A stretch of 64,000 nt of DNA from Lumbricus terrestris (taxonomy: Eukaryota > Annelida > Clitellata > Crassiclitellata > Lumbricidae): NCBI GenBank assembly GCA_949752735.1, contig OX457053.1, positions 22,621,318 through 22,685,317 on the forward strand, given 5' to 3'. Both the position numbers and the translations under genes were made by a program. Shown piece by piece: positions 1-9,560 of the stretch. Every line of letters starts with the position of its first letter. The first letter of the stretch is position 1. The notes below the pieces were generated by a model, which saw only the letters and a program-made list of their open reading frames with translations, was not told where the DNA came from and searched no databases.

Positions 1-714
1 TTGGTTTAAATTTTATGACCGTTTAGAAGTCTTCATGATGCCTAAAATATTTGGTTTCGCTAGGCCACCAATTGAGATATTATTCAGGTAGATTCTGGTG
101 CTATAGATTTGAACATTCCAGAGCAAAATTGTTTCCTGACTTCAGTCCAAGTTCTGTTCATTGTTTATTCTGTAAACTGTATGTCGCTTTAGACTAAATA
201 GCGAAAAGACTCAGTCTTGAACTGTATTGAACTGTCTTGATCCTTGCATCCCGGTCTCGGTATAATTCTTGGTCCCATTGTCTTGGTCCCGGTCCCCATA
301 GCCTAGTCCCGATCTCGGAATACAAACATGCATACATGCAAACAAACATGCATACATGAATGCATACATAATTTTATATATAGCCTACAGGCCCTACACC
401 AATGCATAAATTCATACATTCAAAGGCTAGTAAATTGACTGACTGGTTGATTAAATGGGCAGGCATATAATATCAAGAACAGCAGAAAATGCTGATAAAA
501 TAAGGTCACATGATTACTGCTGCCATCTGGCGAAACGATACAGTACATTGAATCGGGATCAGTTAACAAGCAGCAGAGTCCAATCACCAGATGGCCGAGC
601 GTATTAACACAGTTTCCAATGATTGTCAGCTGTGACAATGGAGGAGGAAGGGAATTGCGAGAGAAGCAGACGAGGGTATGAGTGGTCGGTGACTTCATTT
701 TCTCGATCTCCGTC

Positions 715-1640
715 TCATCTTCCATCATCCACCCACCCGTCAAGCCATCCATCCATCCATCTATCCATCCATGATCCATCCATTCATCCATCCATTCATC
801 CATCCAAGGGCGGATACAGAAATTTTCGAAGGGGGGGGCAAAGTCCTACGGAACTACTCATGGGGAGGGGCACGTCTATTTTCCGAGTAAAATAGCTGGT
901 CAAAAATAAAGAAATTTCTAAATGAGGGGCCATGGCCGGATTGGCACCCCCTGGATCCGCCCCTGCATCCATCCATCCAAACGTACATACATTCATTCAT
1001 CCACCTATCCTTCAATCCATTCATATATCCACAGATAAATCCACGCATCCATTCGCAAGTCCAGTCAGCCATATACCAAGCCAATCGTACATCTATAATA
1101 ATACATCCCGCCAGCCTTCAAGCCATTCATCCAACCAGACAGCCAGTCTTCAATCCATCTATTCATCCAGCCAGCCAATAATAGGGCCTACATAAATTCA
1201 TTCATCCATCCTTACATGAAGCCATATATCGAGCCAGCCAGCCAGCCCTTTTATTAAGAAAGCGATCTATTTATTTAACTAGGCATGCCTTCATCCACCA
1301 GGTAGCCATCAACCATTCCCTCCATCCTCCATCCATCCATCTAACCAACCAATCCATTCAATCCATCCCATCCACAAAAGCATCCAAATGTATCCACAAA
1401 TCCATCCAAACAGAAATCCATCCATCGTTCAAGCCATCTATAGATGCCTCCATCCATCCATCCATTCATTCGTGCAACTAACCACCCGGCCAAGCAGGCA
1501 GACTGCTATTAAATCAACTGATCCATCCAGCCATCCGTTCAACCATCATCCAAGTCTTCCATTAATCCAACAATCGATCAATTCATCCCTCCATCCACCC
1601 ATTCACTCATTCAATCAGTCATCTACCCTTTCATTGTTAT
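715..1640. repeat. degenerate CATC/ATCC microsatellite tract
   Basis: Imperfect CATC tetramers dominate this stretch, mixed with ATTC and AGCC variants. The tract is split by a MITE at 805-965. The small ORFs rich in His, Pro and Ser across it come from the repeat and are not genes. Confidence 0.85.
805..965. mobile_element. hAT-like MITE, GGGCGGATCCAGG family
   Basis: A 161-bp element with inverted ends: CAAGGGCGGATACAG on the left and the complement of CAGGGGCGGATCCAGG on the right. It is flanked by CATCCATC on both sides (797-804 and 966-973). The flanking copies lie in a CATC repeat, so the duplication alone is weak evidence. Its right end is nearly the same as that of the 2.49-kb element at 39002-41492, so it looks like a deletion derivative of that family. 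No coding capacity. Confidence 0.8.
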
Positions 1641-1934
1641 AATGCAAACAGACAGTGCCTCATGCCACATAAATTATAGGCAGGGGAATTTATCCAATCG
1701 AATTACTTTCAGATATAACGTTCCGCTCAACGTCTAACTTCATCCTAGAGCATTTACAATACAAACGAGAGTGAATTATTGAATATCAAGAGTTTAACGA
1801 CAGCCTACGTCTTGCATGAGAGTTTTGACGTCGGTAGAAAAAATGTCGTTTGGGTCGCATTCACCTTGCGTGCGAGTATCAACTAGGCCTATGCGGCATG
1901 GTTTAGTTTTTATCGACAGCTTGAATTCTGCATT

Positions 1935-2005
1935 TACATCTCCTCCTCCTCCTCCTTTATCCAGACTTGGGACTGGCACTTTAGAGTACAAATCGTAGCG
2001 GAGTT
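1935..2005 (+). repeat. interspersed repeat R1 (partial copy)
   Basis: Contains the R1 core: CTCCTCC runs, TTTATCCAG, then CTTGGGACTGGCACT and GCGGAGTTA. Diverged copies lie at 2221-2345, 3285-3345, 4570-4680, 6866-6985, 38935-39001 and 43371-43412. Class unknown; no coding potential seen. Confidence 0.6.
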
Positions 2006-2061
2006 ATACAAAACCTGTTGCTCTGCTTCCTGTTCGCTTCATTATTAGTAGCAACTAGTAG

Positions 2062-2210
2062 CAGGGCGAGACTTGCTGGGGGGGTTTGGGGGGGTTTCAA
2101 CCTCCCAGTCTTTCTTAGAGCCCCATAGTAAAGTCTATTTTTTCACCCCCCAATTCCAAGTGGATAATGGTCCAACCCCCCCCAGTTATTTTTCCACAAT
2201 TCTCACACTG
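2062..2210. mobile_element. hAT-like MITE with perfect 8-bp TSD
   Basis: A 149-bp G/C-run-rich element beginning CAGGGCGAGA and ending TTCTCACACTG, which are imperfect inverted ends. Both flanks read ACTAGTAG (2054-2061 and 2211-2218). CAG/CTG ends and an 8-bp duplication are hallmarks of the hAT superfamily. No ORF; non-autonomous. Confidence 0.8.
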
Positions 2211-2220
2211 ACTAGTAGGC

Positions 2221-2345
2221 TAGTTGCAGTGTAACGTCATTGTGTGATAACAAAGATCATTAGCAACGCCCTCCTCCTTTGTCCATGCTTGGGAGTTTGG
2301 ACAGGCACTGGAAGAGTGTAGCCAGTGGCGAAGTTAATTCGCCGT
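2221..2345 (+). repeat. interspersed repeat R1
   Basis: The longer form of R1: a GTAACGTCATTGTGTGA segment, AACAAAGATCATTAGC, then CCCTCCTCCTTT, CTTGGGAG, GGCACTGG and GTGGCGAAGTTAA. It aligns over its whole length with the reverse complement of 6866-6985. Unclassified. Confidence 0.6.
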
Positions 2346-2640
2346 TAAATAGTGGTACGAGAAAAAAACCAGTTCCATTATAAGACACATTTAGAGCGTG
2401 TTCATCCTCAGCTCCAGTCATGATGAACTCATCATTCTTCGAGCACGATTATTGCTCTTTGCGCCGTTCGATTTCCAACGATATTTACAGCTGCAACATT
2501 TCCTGTAGCAATTTCCCATAATAGAAATTCATATAAATGCACAGAATATACTGCACAAATTCACGCGAAACCTATTTATATACCATAATCTCTTTACTTT
2601 AAAGGTATCTAACTACTCAATATTCATTCATTCATTCGGA

Positions 2641-2995
2641 CATTTATATAGCGCTCCTTCAAGAAAAAACTACTCAGAGGCGCTCCCGACTCCAGCGCGC
2701 CCAAAAAGAACAGTTTTAAGTTTAGTAAGGAAGGATCCTGGTAGAGTCCCAGGGTGTAGGCGTAGCTCAAAAGGAAGGCCATTCCAGACCACTGGTCCAA
2801 CCACAGAAAGGCTCGATTCTTCATGGTAGTAGAACGAGCAAAAGGAACTAAGAGGACTCCCTTATCAGCAGAGCGTAGCTGACGACGTCCTTGGATACCC
2901 AATGTAAAGCTGCATAGCTCTCGGAGGTAAATTGGGGCGAGGCCCTGACAACATCGCCATACCAAATTTACCAATGCAGCTACCCTACGTATCAT
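2641..2995 (-). pseudogene. LINE reverse transcriptase C-terminal remnant (CR1/L2-like)
   Basis: The minus-strand translation is open for about 120 codons. It carries the typical C-terminal signature of CR1/L2-type LINE ORF2: PIYLRELC, a basic GIQGRRQLRSA stretch, then a Trp-containing segment and an LFFLGA block. It ends in GAPLSS. The last ~60 bp is the same sequence that forms the 3' tail of the SINEs in this window, which suggests this LINE family mobilised them. A 5'-truncated dead copy. Confidence 0.7.
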
Positions 2996-3284
2996 TCAAG
3001 TAGTGAACAATGTTGTAGTGGACATTTAAGTTAGTTATATATAGGCCTAGAGCGGCACTTGGCGTCGACATTATATAGGGGGTTTTTGACAGTTTTACAG
3101 ACTACTATAGCTTGCAGCTATAACTTAGCGAAGCAAAAAATTTAGTTAATTATGCACAATGGTGAATATATGGATGTATGGATCCACAGTTTAACGACAG
3201 CTAAAGAAAAAATATTTGTGTGGCATATTGCAGCTCTACGTTTGGTAAATATAGGATTGTAGTTCAGATAAAGTGGTAGACGTT

Positions 3285-3345
3285 GCCGTTTAACGTCACT
3301 CTGTGACAACAAAGATCACATTTATTCAGGCTCGGGACTGAAGAT
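3285..3345 (+). repeat. interspersed repeat R1 (fragment)
   Basis: Contains GTTTAACGTCACTCTGTGA, AACAAAGATCA, TTATTCAGG and CTCGGGACTG in R1 order. A short diverged copy of the family seen at 2221-2345. Confidence 0.5.
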
Positions 3346-3695
3346 TTTTATTCCCAGTAGTGAAAACAACGAATTCACATAATTCGATTCGACACAATGC
3401 AGAATTTAACTGAACGATGATAATGGCATAAATTTTTCACAGTTTCCCCATTCGTGTGGCAGAATACTGTTCAGACTAAGGGCCTACATCTTCTGCAGGA
3501 ATATAATAAGGTCGGTGTCGACGCAACTGACATTCACAAAATGCCGCTGAACATCAAATACGGCTGCAAATCATCGACTGACGTGTGACACCTTTTTTAT
3601 GCTTTCATTCTCAGCTATTAGAACTACATTTAATTAAATTATTTACTAGTTAGTCATATGGAGCCATAGGTCAATTGGCAAAAAAGAGCTGTAGC

Positions 3696-3768
3696 ATATT
3701 ATGCCAAACAAATTTTTTCGAGGAGAAAGGGTCTCTGATGTCACAAGCCCTCGTCAAATCTGGCTTCT
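3696..3768 (+). repeat. interspersed repeat R3
   Basis: Shares TATGCCAAACAAATT, TTTCGAGG, GTCTCTG-TGTC and CCCTCGTCAAATCTGG with 6786-6866 and 12538-12605. In the other two copies the core runs into an ATCC-like tail, as expected of a LINE or SINE 3' end. Class not proven. Confidence 0.5.
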
Positions 3769-4569
3769 GTCCCTTGTCGCACTCATTAAGTCAGAGCCTA
3801 CAAGTCCTGTCCAGTTCAGGACGTTGTCGATCCAAGATATCCTCGGCCTTCCTCGTCCTCGGTTCCCCTCCACAAAACCCGTCATGATGCTGCTCTCGAT
3901 GCTATCATTTTGCTGTCTCATGCTATGACCAAAAATATCGAAGTTTTCGAATTTTGGTGTGGGTCAATAGTCCTCTTCTGGCTCCCGCCGACACATACAC
4001 CTGTTCATTGGTCATCATTTTCGTCCATGGTCAGGTATTGGATACTGAGTATCTATTTTGTAATTTTTATCCTATGTGGCTTTATTGATTCATTTTGTTA
4101 ATGATGTTTCATTACTCTATTACAGTGAGGTAATCGTAGCTGTTGAATCCTATATGTTGTTGAGCATGTTGAAACCTGACCATAAATAATTATAGTAGCA
4201 ATTTACAGATCATAAATATTATTACTATTAATATTATTCCAAATATAAAAATATATAGAATATATTTAGTAAATAATTATATAGAATTTCTTATTTTTAT
4301 GCTTTGCAAATTTGCTAAAAAATTATTTTCAGGAATGCTGAAGAAAAAGTCAGAAACTCGATACTTGACATCAGTAAACATCAGAAAATCCGCACAATAA
4401 CGAGCGAGTTTCGCCACAGACGTAAAAATCCGCCATAACAACAGTCAACAGAAAGGCCAGATTGTCGGCCATATTGACCGACGACAATAGAGCTATCAAG
4501 TAATTCAAATAAATAAAGCGATGTTAAAGTTTGGAATAAAAAGCTTTAAAACTTGTCAGGAGAAATATA

Positions 4570-4680
4570 ACTTTTAACTGCAATCTTAACGCTGACAGTG
4601 CCAGTCCCAAGCCTCGATAAATTAGGAGGACGACGCTAATGATATCTCTAATCACACAGTGTCATTACACTGAAACAATT
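4570..4680 (-). repeat. interspersed repeat R1
   Basis: Reverse-complement copy of R1. It reads TGCCAGTCCCAAGC, then TCGATAAATTAGGAGGA, CTAATGAT and CACAGTGTCATTACACTG in the order expected for the family. Confidence 0.55.
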
Positions 4681-4801
4681 GGCCAACTGCCAATTCCTAC
4701 ATAATTATAGCCTAAGAATCAAATGGACTATCAGGTCGAGTTCAACGAATCTTACATCCACAACATGGTGCCAAACACTGATGCGTATTAATACTGCTCT
4801 T

Positions 4802-5084
4802 CAGAGCCGGATTAAGAAACGTGGGGCCCTGTTCGGGAAATTTTTCGCGGATCTTCGGTCGAACATTCTGATGACTTTTTTTAGTCGTTTGGTCGAAATT
4901 TCCGTAGAATATACCGCTTTTGCCCTCCCAAAAATAGTGACGACCATCTTTTAGTCGTTTGGTCGAAATTTGTTCAAAATATACCAATTTTTCCTGAAAA
5001 TTTAATTTTCCGCATGTGTGGGGCCCCTAAACTGTGGGGCCCCTGTTCGGCCGAACATGTTGAACATGCCTTAATCCGGCCCTG
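4802..5084. mobile_element. hAT-like MITE, GCCGGATTAAG family
   Basis: 283 bp with inverted ends CAGAGCCGGATTAAG and CTTAATCCGGCCCTG. Flanks are CTGCTCTT and TTGTTCTT, a diverged 8-bp target duplication (6 of 8). It contains two copies of a TGATGAC-T-run-AGTCGTTTGGTCGAAATTT module that recurs in other MITEs here. Inserted into LINE-derived sequence that continues at 5085. Confidence 0.75.
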
Positions 5085-5240
5085 TTGTTCTTAGCACCGC
5101 GTATTCGCTGTTATTGGCCCCATGGTATGGAATGGGCTTCCACTGTCTATACTCCTTGCGCCTAATGCCTAAGGTTTACTCAGATGCAATTTATCACAGC
5201 CTTAAAACAGCACTTTTCAGGCGAGGTTAGGTTGGGATCT
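5085..5240 (+). pseudogene. LINE reverse transcriptase C-terminal remnant
   Basis: Plus-strand reading gives FAVIGPMVWNGLP followed, after a frame break, by a YHSLKTALFRRG-like segment. This is the conserved end of CR1/L2-type ORF2. It is broken by frameshifts and by the MITE at 4802-5084. Not functional. Confidence 0.6.
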
Positions 5241-5442
5241 AAAATAGTGCTATATCAATCGCTATAATGAATAATGAATGAAAAGAACGTGTCTGCATAT
5301 AATCTAATGGTTGGGCGTTATGGCTCACTTATTATAGCTGTGGATGAACACGTTTTAAAGGTGTCTAATTGGAACAGTTGCTTTGTACCACTCTATAGCG
5401 ATATCTTGAGGTTTTATTTTATTTTTTTATTTCTCCATTTCT

Positions 5443-5571
5443 ATAGCGCCCTTCTCAGAGACGCTCCCGACTTCAGCGTGGACACTGCATCAGTTTCACG
5501 CCAAAGCTCCCGAGCAATTGAGAGTGAAGGTCTTGCTCAGGGCCCCTAGGCAGCGGCTTGAGGTGGATTTT
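5443..5571 (-). mobile_element. tRNA-derived SINE, partial copy
   Basis: Minus-strand copy of the SINE described at 56897-57114. It retains the 3' tail (GCGCC...CTCAGAGACGCTCCCGAC on the plus strand) and the central body, but lacks the tRNA-like head. Confidence 0.7.
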
Positions 5572-5774
5572 AAAATGGAACACAAAATGCACTAACAATA
5601 TTTTTCGCCTGATTTCGGCCGGGAGCGCCTCCGAATAGATTTCTTAAAAGGACAGTGGACATCGCTATAAACAATTCTGATTGATTGAGTAATACGGTAA
5701 GAGGTTACATTGATAATAAACACGCGAGACTTGTTTATATACTATAAATGAGATACGCTTTAGAGGTGTCTGAA

Positions 5775-5993
5775 TTTGTTTGTATGTGCACTTGTTATAG
5801 CGCCCCTTCAAGCTCTCTCTACTCAGAGGCGCTCCCGAATGCAGAGCGAACACTGCATTGGAGTTTCACGCCGAAGCGCTGAGCAATTGTGAGTGAAGGA
5901 CTTGCCCAAGGTCCTTACGCGGCGAGGTGGATTCGAACCTCGAACCTTCCGGCTTCAAGGCAGCGACGCCACCACTACACCACCGCGCCCCAC
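5775..5993 (-). mobile_element. tRNA-derived SINE, near full length
   Basis: Read on the minus strand it starts GTGGGGCGCGGTGGTGTAGT with an A-box-like head and a B-box-like GGTTCGAATCCACC. The body has CTTGGGCAAGTCCTTCACTC and the LINE-like tail GAGCGCCTCTGAGTAG. It ends GCACATACAAACAAA. RNA polymerase III would transcribe such an element from the internal A and B boxes. Confidence 0.85.
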
Positions 5994-6124
5994 GAATGAA
6001 TAGTCCTAACTCCTTTCATACTGTTTTTCAATTTTTCAACCATATTAATTGTATAGCCGCAATTGCCGCCGACATCACCAGCTCACCATGTCCAATGAAT
6101 GGTAGCCTAATATCGTAGACCTGC

Positions 6125-6412
6125 ATGGTTCGGGTCTTGGCTCATCTAGGTCATCCGAAGAACAGTATATTAAAATACGCTGACGACACATACCTACTCG
6201 CAGGAAAAAGAATGGTACAATGATCGAAGAACTGAAAGATGTTGAAAGTTTGGTTGCGCAGCATAATAATTTGCGTCTTAATTGAGGAAAGTCGCAAGAG
6301 AGGCAGATAAGCAAACGGAAAGTTATTCTACCACCTGGTTGGATCAGCATCAATGCAAATCATGGACGTAATCCTCCAAGACAATATTAGATCTAAAGAA
6401 CATGTTTGTTTT
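6125..6412 (+). pseudogene. LINE reverse transcriptase core remnant with YADD
   Basis: Translation at 6173-6187 gives KYADD followed by TYLLAGK, the metal-binding active-site motif of LINE reverse transcriptases. After a frame break it continues as ELKDVESLVAQHNNLRLN, the usual following helix. At least one frameshift and in-frame stops make it dead. A SINE begins immediately after it. Confidence 0.75.
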
Positions 6413-6634
6413 GTGGGACGCGGTGGTGTAGTGGGTATGTTCGTTGCCTTGCAGCCGGAGGGTTCGAATCCGATTCAAGCCGCACTGTAGAGACCTTGGG
6501 CAAGTGCTTCACTCGCAATTGCTCGGCGTTTCGGCGTGAAATTCCGATTCAGTGTCCGCGCTATAGTCTGGAGCGCTTCTGAGTAGAAATTTGAAGGGGC
6601 ACTATAACAAGTCCACATACATACAATACATACA
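6413..6634 (+). mobile_element. tRNA-derived SINE, full-length diverged copy
   Basis: TGTGGGACGCGGTGGTGTAG head, B-box GGTTCGAATCC, CTTGGGCAAG body, GAGCGCTTCTGAGTAGAAA tail and a CATACATACA end. Diverged ~50-bp direct repeats flank it (about 6349-6400 and 6637-6690), far longer than a usual SINE target duplication. Confidence 0.85.
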
Positions 6635-6785
6635 TCAATGCGAATAATGGTCGTAACCCACCACGAGAATTTTAGATTTAAATTGCTTAGAGGTTGCAGA
6701 TCAGTCCATGGCGGAATAAAAACGAGTATTGGTATATGTATATAATAGCTGAGAATGAAAGCATTTAAAAGGTGTCCAACGCTAA

Positions 6786-6866
6786 AAGCCTAACAAATTT
6801 ATGTCGAGGGCAACGGCCTCTGTTGTCATAGGCCCTCGTCACATCTGGATCCATCCATCCAACTTA
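6786..6866 (+). repeat. interspersed repeat R3
   Basis: ACAAATTTATGTCGAGGGCA, GGCCTCTGTTGTCATAGG, CCCTCGTCACATCTGG and then ATCCATCCATCC. Same family as 3696-3768 and 12538-12605; the ATCC run looks like a 3' tail. Confidence 0.5.
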
Positions 6867-6985
6867 TAAGTTACTCCAACTCCGCCACTGGTTGCACTCT
6901 GACAATGCCAGTCCCAAGCCTGGATAAAGGAGGAGGGTGACACTAATGATCTTTGTTAACACACATTGTCGTTAAACTGCAACTA
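6866..6985 (-). repeat. interspersed repeat R1
   Basis: The best minus-strand R1 copy: AACTCCGCCACTGGTTGCA, CTGACAATGCCAGTCCCAAG, CCTGGATAAAGGAGGAGGG, CTAATGATCTTTGTTA, ACACATTGTCGTTAAACTG. Used here as the reference for R1. Confidence 0.6.
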
Positions 6986-7242
6986 CACGCATGCACACTT
7001 ATTATACTCACTGGTTATTTCCGCAAATCGCTTGCAACTACAAAAAGTAGTTTCTGTAATTATTTTCATATATTTTTTGTTCTATATGGCAGAAACAATA
7101 TGATAGTGACATCAAACTTCATTTAAAGAGAACTTTCCCTAAGGTAAACATGAGTAACTTTAGAGGCTGTAACTCTTGAGTTCTCCAGGGTTGCATTTGT
7201 CTCCACTGTTGGTGCTATTCACGCAACACATCAGTATTCTGT

Positions 7243-7775
7243 GTCGTAATCGTAATCGTAAGCTCGAAATTTCTAAAGCGCCACTCGAAAGCCAAGCGCG
7301 GGGCACCGGCTTATTCACGAGCGCTGCGTTGCGTTAGAAGGGTTGTCCGTGAGAGTAGTCCGTGGTGGTCCTGGTTGAGTTACCATAGGATCAGAGGGGC
7401 GGAACAGCTACTAAGGCGGGTGTCGTCTGGGCCGGGAATTGGAGGGTGGAGGATCAGATGAGATTGGGTAAGAGATCGTGAAAAGGAGTTTCTTAAGTTT
7501 CGAATGAAAAGCCCGAGGTGTGATGGATAGAGGAGCCTGAGGAAGGTTGTGGTGTGTGATTAGTAACGATGGTGGATGGACTGAAAAGGATCGGAATTCA
7601 GGAGGCAGATCATTCCAAAGGCGTGGTGCTGAGATGGATATGGCTCGGTTGGAGAACTTGAGATGACTTGTGACCGGCGGTCGAGAAAGTGTAAGGCAGG
7701 CGGATGATCGGGTAGAACGGTATAGGCTGGATGGTGAAGAGTTGTGTCGTGATTGCTACTATACACCAACTGCAT
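7243..7775 (-). pseudogene. LINE-B ORF2 C-terminus with CGATTA microsatellite tail
   Basis: The longest of four copies (also 19790-19910, 41707-41800, 51577-51805). The minus strand encodes an HAFGMICLL-like segment, later LAFEWRF, and runs into a tail of (ATTACG) hexamers at 7243-7262. All copies share this 3' end and are truncated at different 5' points, as expected of LINE retrotransposition. Microsatellite-like 3' tails are known in CR1/L2 and RTE groups; the clade is not certain. Confidence 0.6.
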
Positions 7776-7789
7776 CAGCTCAGATTAGT

Positions 7790-8350
7790 ATCTCGTTCTC
7801 TGACCACCCCTCCACTTACTGCCACTCTCGTCCATGCCTTCCTATAATCTCACGCCTCGACTATTGTAGCGCCCTCTGTGATTGGTTCCCAGCGGTCCAG
7901 ACTGGGTGTTTTGACCGGAAGCTGCTTGCAACGGCACATCCTATTGGTCGCATCCTAAATTTTGTAGTATACTACATGAGGAATGTACTCCACTGGTTTC
8001 CATTTCCGCGGCAGATCGCCCCTAGAGATTTTGCATTCGCCTGGCGCTGCATGGATGGTCTGGCTCCCATGTAGCCTACCTGCGGGAGCTCTCTGTCCCA
8101 CCGACGATGTCCAATGGCGATCCGCTCACCGATCTGCTGATCAAGCTGAACCCTTGGTCCATCGGTCGCAAACTGCAATAATGCAGCGGTGCTCCTTCTC
8201 GGTTGCTGGCCCTAGGACCTGGAATGGCTGCCTGCATACAGGGCTCTTCCTGGTGTCGTGCGGTCACACCACTACGTTCTTTGTGAACTCAAAACCTGTC
8301 TTATTTAGCCTACATGGCTGGGCTGCTGGCGCTTCTGAGTAGATTACCCT
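7790..8350 (+). pseudogene. LINE reverse transcriptase C-terminal half, broken
   Basis: Plus-strand reading shows SRLDYCSALC, then LLATAHPIGRILNF and YMRNVLHWFPFPRQIA. It continues FAWRCMDGLAP and YLRELS, with a frame break near 8074. This order is characteristic of the thumb and C-terminal region of CR1/L2-like ORF2 proteins. It ends at 8310-8345 in GCGCTTCTGAGTAGA, the tail shared with the SINE family. Multiple frameshifts; dead. Confidence 0.75.
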
Positions 8351-8622
8351 GAAGTAGTGCAGATTAAAAAAAGTCCTCAATTATAACAAGTAGGCCTATA
8401 GCCCTATACATGCTTGATTGTATTGATTGCTTATGAGCAAATTTCTAACCAATAGGCCTATAAGAATCTCACAAAAATTTACAATTTGTAAAAAATTTAT
8501 AAAGTTGCTTAAAAAAATAAAAGCCAGAGTCCAAGAATAGCCTATCAGATGAAACTGCAGTGGTCTTATATATTGGTGAAGCGTGCACTGTCTTTTCAGC
8601 GTGTGCTTATAATAGGCCCGCA

Positions 8623-8800
8623 CAGCGGCGGCGCCAGGATTTTCGTTTGGGGGGCTGGATTTTCGGGGAAAAATTTTCCGTTTTCAGTCGCCAAAATTTC
8701 TGACGACCTTTTTTTAGTCATCGACCAAAATCGGAAGAAATTTTTCTATTTTCGTCTTCAAAATTTCTGACGACCCTAGCCCCCCTTAGCCCCGCTACTG
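8623..8800. mobile_element. hAT-like MITE with perfect 8-bp TSD
   Basis: 178 bp, left end CAGCGGCGGCGCCAGG, right end CTTAGCCCCGCTACTG (imperfect inverted ends). Both flanks read GGCCCGCA (8615-8622 and 8801-8808). The body has two TTTCTGACGACC blocks, the first followed by T-run-AGTCATC, matching the hairpin module of other MITEs in the window. Confidence 0.85.
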
Positions 8801-9560
8801 GGCCCGCATGTATTTCTATACTAATAATTGCTTCAAATTGCAGTGATTGATAATTTTTGTGAGAATTAAAAGAAATGTAATGTAATTAGTAACTTATGTA
8901 GCGCCGCTTACAGCCATGGCCATTCAGTAGCGCTCCCAGTGCGAAAACCCAAAGAAAAGTAGGTCTTGAAACATCAAAAGATGTGTGGATAGCGATCATC
9001 CAGAGACGAGAGTCCAAGGCAGAGTGGAGGGAAGGGAATTTCGTAAGGACGACTCAATGATGGCATAAGGATCGAGTTTGAACAATATTGAACATGGAGT
9101 AGCATATCAATCTCATAAAATTATAGGCCCGCAAGTAGGTCTATTGGGCAATTGTAATAAAATTTCTTTTAAACTTTAATAATTATAATTAAGAATCTGA
9201 AAAGGTCTACCTAAAAATGTTCAAAAAACCTTTTCTTACATTTAAATTAATTCCACATGTGCGAAATAATTGCCTTAAAATACTATTTAGGCCTACTAAT
9301 TATTTAGCATCAGATATCTCAACACAAGTAACGATGACCTTTTTGGCTCTAATGTTTTATGCTGTTTAGTAACGAAATTTTAGAATACTGTTGCGACACC
9401 TTTAAATGGTACATTTAGGATTCTTTATATTCTGATTCCGTTGCACGTTAGCTTAGTTACTTCAACGAGGGCAAGTTATGCAGCGCATATTTCCCACTGT
9501 TTAAAGACAACTTATGGCTGTCGTAGTCCATGACATAAACAATCGACATAGGCTGAGGCG

